Below are positions 60,911-64,000 of a stretch of 64,000 bases of DNA, one piece after another; the stretch's first letter is position 1; the number at the start of each line of letters is the position of its first letter. The translations under genes were made by a program, and so were the position numbers. This DNA is from Cyanobium sp. Cruz CV13-4-11 (GTDB lineage Bacteria > Cyanobacteriota > Cyanobacteriia > PCC-6307 > Cyanobiaceae): the NCBI RefSeq assembly GCF_024346055.1, contig NZ_JAGQCH010000005.1, positions 62,001 through 126,000 of the forward strand, written 5' to 3'. Below the pieces are notes generated by a model. The model worked only from the letters and a program-made list of their open reading frames with translations, searched no databases and had not been told where the DNA came from.

Positions 60911-61909
60911 TTGACAAGCACCCCCAAGCGCTTCGACGTCGTCGGCATCGGTAACGCCATCGTTGATGTCCTTGTCCAGGCCGATGACGCCCTGCTCGAG
61001 GCCCACGGCCTCACCAAGGGCACCATGGCCCTGGTGGACGAATCCCAGGCCGAACGGCTCTACGCCAGCCTTGGTGCGGGCCTCGAGACCTCCGGGGGAT
61101 CGGCGGCCAACACCCTGGCCGGCATCGCCCAGCTGGGCGGCCAGGCGGGGTTCATCGGCCGGGTCCGGGACGACCAGCTCGGGGCGATCTTCGCCCACGA
61201 CATCCGGGCCGTGGGGGCCAGCTTCGAGACCCCCCCGGCCAGCAGCGGACCCTCCACCGCCCGCTGCCTGATCCTGGTCACCCCCGATGCCCAGCGCACC
61301 ATGTGCACCTACCTGGGGGCGTCGGTGGGCCTGGATCCCGCCGACCTCGATCTGGAGATGGTGCGTCAGGCCAAGGTGCTGTATCTGGAGGGCTACCTCT
61401 GGGACAGCGAGGAGGCCAAGCGCGCCTTCATCGCCGCCGCCGAGGTGATGCGCGCCAGTGGCGGCGAGGTGGCCCTTTCGCTCTCCGACGCCTTCTGCGT
61501 CGAGCGCCACCGCCAGAGTTTCCTGGAGCTGGTCGACGGCCACGTCGATGTGCTGTTCGCCAACGAGACGGAAATCACGTCCCTCTACGGGAGCGATAGC
61601 TTTGAAGCGGCCGCCGACCAGGTGCGGGGCCGCTGCAAGCTGGCGGCCCTCACCCGCAGCGAGCGGGGCTCCCTGCTGTTGAGCGGTGATACCACCCTGG
61701 CGATCGAACCGTTCCGGCTCGGCCCTTTGGTGGACACCACCGGCGCCGGCGATCTCTATGCCGCCGGCTTCCTCTACGGCCACACCAGGGGGGAGAGCCT
61801 GGAGCGCTGCGGTCAGCTCGGTTCGCTCTGCGCCGGCCAGGTGGTCACCCAGCTGGGTCCGCGTCCCCAGGCTTCATTGCCGGAGTTGGTGGCCCGCCAC
61901 CTGGGCTGA
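60911..61909 (+). CDS. PfkB-family sugar/nucleoside kinase
   Basis: 332 residues from TTG at 60911. VVGIGNAIVDVLVQADD at the start, LETSGGSAANTLAGIAQLGG (substrate lid) and DTTGAGDLYAAGFLYG (anion hole with catalytic Asp) are the PfkB signatures. The pattern most resembles bacterial adenosine-kinase-like members, consistent with purA directly upstream, but the sugar or nucleoside is not certain. The 3' end overlaps cutA by 65 bases. Confidence 0.88.
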   Translation: MTSTPKRFDVVGIGNAIVDVLVQADDALLEAHGLTKGTMALVDESQAERLYASLGAGLETSGGSAANTLAGIAQLGGQAGFIGRVRDDQLGAIFAHDIRAVGASFETPPASSGPSTARCLILVTPDAQRTMCTYLGASVGLDPADLDLEMVRQAKVLYLEGYLWDSEEAKRAFIAAAEVMRASGGEVALSLSDAFCVERHRQSFLELVDGHVDVLFANETEITSLYGSDSFEAAADQVRGRCKLAALTRSERGSLLLSGDTTLAIEPFRLGPLVDTTGAGDLYAAGFLYGHTRGESLERCGQLGSLCAGQVVTQLGPRPQASLPELVARHLG

Positions 61910-62234
61910 GCGGCAGCTGCTCGAGCAGCCAGCGGCCATAGGGGCCATCGCTGCTGGCCTGCCAATGGATCCACTCCGGTGTGTCGTAGCTGTGCAGCTC
62001 CCCCAGGTTGCGGCGCAGCTCCTCAAGCTTCCCGGGGCTCGTCTTGAGCAGCAGCTGCACCTCCTCACTCCGCTCCAGCTGCCCCTGCCAGCGGTAGAGC
62101 GACTCCACCGGGTGCAGGCTGGCGCAGGCCACCAGGCCCCGCTCCAGCAGTGCCAGGGCCAGGGCCTCGGCCCGCTTCCGGTCGGCTTCGGTGGTGAGCA
62201 CCAGGCTCACGGGGATGGGGTCGGTCTCAGGCAT
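61845..62234 (-). CDS. cutA: CutA-like divalent-cation tolerance protein
   Basis: 129 residues from ATG at 62234. The trimeric CutA fold is shown by VSLVLTTEADRKRAEALALA, GLVACASLHPVESLYRWQG, EEVQLLLKTSPGKLEEL and HSYDTPEWIHW. Family members bind copper in vitro but their physiological role is unsettled. The last 22 residues are a Pro/Gly-rich extension whose coding sequence overlaps the PfkB kinase gene. cobK overlaps its start by 8 bases. Confidence 0.9.
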   Translation of the reverse strand: MPETDPIPVSLVLTTEADRKRAEALALALLERGLVACASLHPVESLYRWQGQLERSEEVQLLLKTSPGKLEELRRNLGELHSYDTPEWIHWQASSDGPYGRWLLEQLPLSPGGGPPTPAMKPGDADPAG

Positions 62235-63048
62235 GGGGGCCACTCTGGCCGAGGCGTTGCAGCAGGTCCCGCAGCGGCAGGGCTTCCGCCTGGCCAGGCT
62301 CCGGCGGGCGCTCCAGGAGCAGCCGCCGCAGGCCCAGTTCGGCGCAGATGCGGTGCCACTGGGCTTCGTTGGTGCCGCCGGAGCGGCGGCACAGCACCGC
62401 TTCAATGCACCAGAGGCGGCAGAGGGCCCGCTCGATGCGGCCGTCGCCGCTGGGCCGCAGGGGGGCCAGCCGCTGGGCCGGGATCCCGGTGGCCAGGGCC
62501 AGCGCCAGGGCCTCGCCGTGGGGCAGCAGGCGGGCGTGGTGCAGGGCCTGCGGCGCGGCCGCCACGGCCTCGCCCAGGCGGCGGGCGCCGATGGCCAGCA
62601 GCAACCGCTCGCCTGGCCGGCAATGGGCGCCCAGGCTGGCCACATCGCCCAGGACCACGGCGCCTGCGGGATTGAGATCGGGTCGCTTCAGCCGCAGCAG
62701 GGGCTGCCCCTGGGCAGGGCAGGTGAGGGCGAGGGCGGCGCTGATGCGGGTGGCGAAGGGGTGGGTGGCGTCGATCACCCAGGTGTAGGGCTCGCCCCGG
62801 CGTCGGGCCTCGACCAGTTCGGCGGCCACCCCCGCCTCCGGCCCCTCCGAGGCGCCGATCGCCCCCACCGCCAGCTCCAGCTGGGGGTGGGCGCCGTAGG
62901 CCAGGGCGGCGGGCCGGCTCACCAGGGACACCTTCAAACGCCAGCCCCCAGCCAGCAGCTGTCGCGCCAGAGAGGGACCCTCCCCGGTGCCGGCGATCAG
63001 CCAGATCCTGCCGCCGTGGGGAGGATGCTTCAAGATGATGCCTCCCAT
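62227..63048 (-). CDS. cobK: Precorrin-6A reductase
   Basis: 273 residues. NADPH-dependent reduction of precorrin-6A in cobalamin synthesis. IWLIAGTGEGPSLARQLLAG is the nucleotide-binding loop, YTWVIDATHPFATRISAAL the family signature, and LLAIGARRLGEAV lies in the second domain. The C-terminal part is Leu/Arg rich but matches CobK/CbiJ length. It shares the cobalamin pathway with cobO. Confidence 0.9.
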   Translation of the reverse strand: MGGIILKHPPHGGRIWLIAGTGEGPSLARQLLAGGWRLKVSLVSRPAALAYGAHPQLELAVGAIGASEGPEAGVAAELVEARRRGEPYTWVIDATHPFATRISAALALTCPAQGQPLLRLKRPDLNPAGAVVLGDVASLGAHCRPGERLLLAIGARRLGEAVAAAPQALHHARLLPHGEALALALATGIPAQRLAPLRPSGDGRIERALCRLWCIEAVLCRRSGGTNEAQWHRICAELGLRRLLLERPPEPGQAEALPLRDLLQRLGQSGPHA

Positions 63049-63062
63049 CGGTTGGTGCCGGC

Positions 63063-63581
63063 GTGAATCACTGCTTGCTGGAGGTGGAGGTTCTGGAGGC
63101 GCCCCAGGTGCGCTACACCCAGGACAGCCAGACGCCGGTGGCCGAAATGGCTGTGCAGATCGAGGGCCTGCGGCCCGATGATCCCCCGGGCCAGCTGAAG
63201 GTGGTGGGCTGGGGAAATCTCGCCCAGGACCTCCAGAACAGGGTTCAGGTGGGTCAGCGGCTTGTCCTCGAGGGGCGGCTGCGCATGAACACCGTCACCC
63301 GGCAGGACGGGGTCAAGGAGAAGCGGGCCGAATTCACCCTGGCGCGGCTCCATCCCCTCACTCCCGGCGCGGCTGTCCCCCAGGCCCAGAGCCAGTCCCC
63401 AGCGCCTGCCCCCCAGCCGGCACCCCGGCCAGCCGCTGGCTCAACGACCCCAGCGCCGCGCCGCGCGCCGGCCCCGGCCGCTTCACGCCCCGCCAGCGTC
63501 GCGCCGGCCGAGGCGGCCGCGCCTGTCTGGGACACCTCCCCGCTGGTGCCCCTTGGCGACGACGACGACATTCCCTTCTGA
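63063..63581 (+). CDS. ssb: Single-stranded DNA-binding protein
   Basis: 172 residues from GTG at 63063. An OB-fold (LLEVEVLEAPQVRYT, VVGWGNLAQDLQNRV, LVLEGRLRMNTV) is followed by a Pro/Ala/Gln-rich linker and the acidic tip LGDDDDIPF, the site where SSB recruits replication and repair partners. It is 14 bases from the divergent cobK start. The fold strands vary from E. coli SSB, as usual for cyanobacteria, which also have a second SSB elsewhere in many genomes. Confidence 0.92.
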   Translation: MNHCLLEVEVLEAPQVRYTQDSQTPVAEMAVQIEGLRPDDPPGQLKVVGWGNLAQDLQNRVQVGQRLVLEGRLRMNTVTRQDGVKEKRAEFTLARLHPLTPGAAVPQAQSQSPAPAPQPAPRPAAGSTTPAPRRAPAPAASRPASVAPAEAAAPVWDTSPLVPLGDDDDIPF

Positions 63582-63600
63582 TTCGGGCCCTGATCCGGGT

Positions 63601-63852
63601 TCAGAGCCGTTCGCCGGCCTGGTCGATCAGCTGGCCCAGCTCCCTCTCCAGGGCCGCCAGATCCAGTCGCCATGGGCTCCAGCGGCCGCTGTCGAGCTGG
63701 CGCAGCAGCCAGAGCCGGTCCTCTCCCAGCTGAGAGAGGAGTTCGGCCGTCGAAGGGGCTTCGGTCGCGCTCCAGGGGGTGCCGCCGGCAGCACCTGAAT
63801 CCTCGCTGCTGCCGGTGGGGGCGTCGCTCTGGTGGTCGGGATGGCTGGCCAT
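63601..63852 (-). CDS. Small hypothetical protein
   Basis: 83 residues from ATG at 63852. The first 35 residues are polar and Ser/Thr/Gly rich. The rest, STAELLSQLGEDRLWLLRQL and SPWRLDLAALERELGQLIDQ, forms two amphipathic helices joined by a W-rich turn. Converges on ssb and diverges from the gene at the window end. No family recognised, but a clear domain pattern supports a real gene. Confidence 0.6.
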   Translation of the reverse strand: MASHPDHQSDAPTGSSEDSGAAGGTPWSATEAPSTAELLSQLGEDRLWLLRQLDSGRWSPWRLDLAALERELGQLIDQAGERL

Positions 63853-63912
63853 GGGGCTGGCGGACGGCCTTGTGGGGCTCCATCCTGCCCCCCGCTGCTG
63901 GACAATGGGGAG

Positions 63913-64000
63913 ATGCAAGCGTTTCTCTCCCCCGGCAGCCTGGTGACCGTGGCTGGTGCCGTGCTCACCGTGATCGGTTCGATCGCCTACGTCACCGACA
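63913..64000 (+). CDS. DUF2854-type membrane protein, truncated by window end
   Basis: Only the first 29 residues are present, from ATG at 63913: MQAFLSPGSLVTVAGAVLTV, then IGSIAYVTD. A hydrophobic helix directly after the start and the AYVTD turn match the opening of the cyanobacterial and plastid DUF2854 proteins as I recall them. A GGGGAG purine stretch about 2 bases upstream could serve as ribosome-binding site. The remainder lies outside the window. Confidence 0.6.
   Translation, partial: MQAFLSPGSLVTVAGAVLTVIGSIAYVTD

Overview
This window is chromosomal DNA from a high-G+C picocyanobacterium of the alpha lineage (Cyanobium / Synechococcus-like). The evidence is a CsoS1D tandem-domain carboxysome shell protein, which marks alpha carboxysomes; photosystem genes psaM and psb27; both the light-dependent and the dark-operative protochlorophyllide reductases; the cyanobacterial alkane pair ado and aar; a ferrochelatase with a chlorophyll-binding tail; and CRR6, Tab2 and SbtA/SbtB. 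I see no rRNA, tRNA, CRISPR array, insertion sequence or prophage. Genes are densely packed, no gene-free stretch exceeds about 240 bases, and many convergent neighbours overlap at their 3' ends.

Layout: 0.15-2.4 kb holds the bicarbonate transporter pair sbtA-sbtB and rdgB. A three-gene signalling operon (2.4-7.0 kb) follows: a membrane protein with a c-type heme sensor and a LOV blue-light domain, a GGEEF diguanylate cyclase, and a GAF/degenerate-GGDEF/EAL phosphodiesterase. csoS1D comes next, then a shrunken relic of another GGDEF protein. Chlorophyll genes chlN-chlB-chlL, two unknown coupled genes, por and psaM occupy 9.2-17.3 kb, with mntP between chlL and the unknown pair. At 17.4-22.1 kb are crr6, a TauE-type exporter, a lipoate ligase-like gene, a site-2 protease, trpF and a secreted protein. 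The leftward block at 22.1-27.4 kb is creatininase-like, ado, aar, accA, SDR and folE. A translation-related operon (S1 protein, tab2, pgeF) is at 27.4-30.4 kb. At 30.3-39.1 kb are leftward metabolic genes (FAD oxidoreductase, ppsA, nuclease-like, ilvB, M23 peptidase, hemH).

At 39.3-44 kb a lone tyrosine recombinase, cobO, pyrH, frr and a geranylgeranyl-reductase-like gene run rightward. At 44-49.5 kb a cyclic-nucleotide-binding protein, a transaldolase/EF-hand fusion, ftsI with an FtsL-like partner and a CPBP protease run leftward. At 49.6-64 kb are a double phosphoglycerate-mutase-fold protein, a probably inactive dihydroorotase paralogue, lepB, a large membrane protein, an ArsC-like protein, a ferredoxin, a methyltransferase, proS, psb27, purA, a PfkB kinase, cutA, cobK, ssb and the start of a DUF2854 gene.

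The strongest leads are the heme plus LOV plus c-di-GMP operon, two bitopic coiled-coil proteins that could be FtsL- and FtsB-like divisome parts, a trpF gene with no ATG/GTG/TTG start before its catalytic cysteine, and several unusual domain fusions or losses. Function calls rest on reading motifs by eye; no database search was run.
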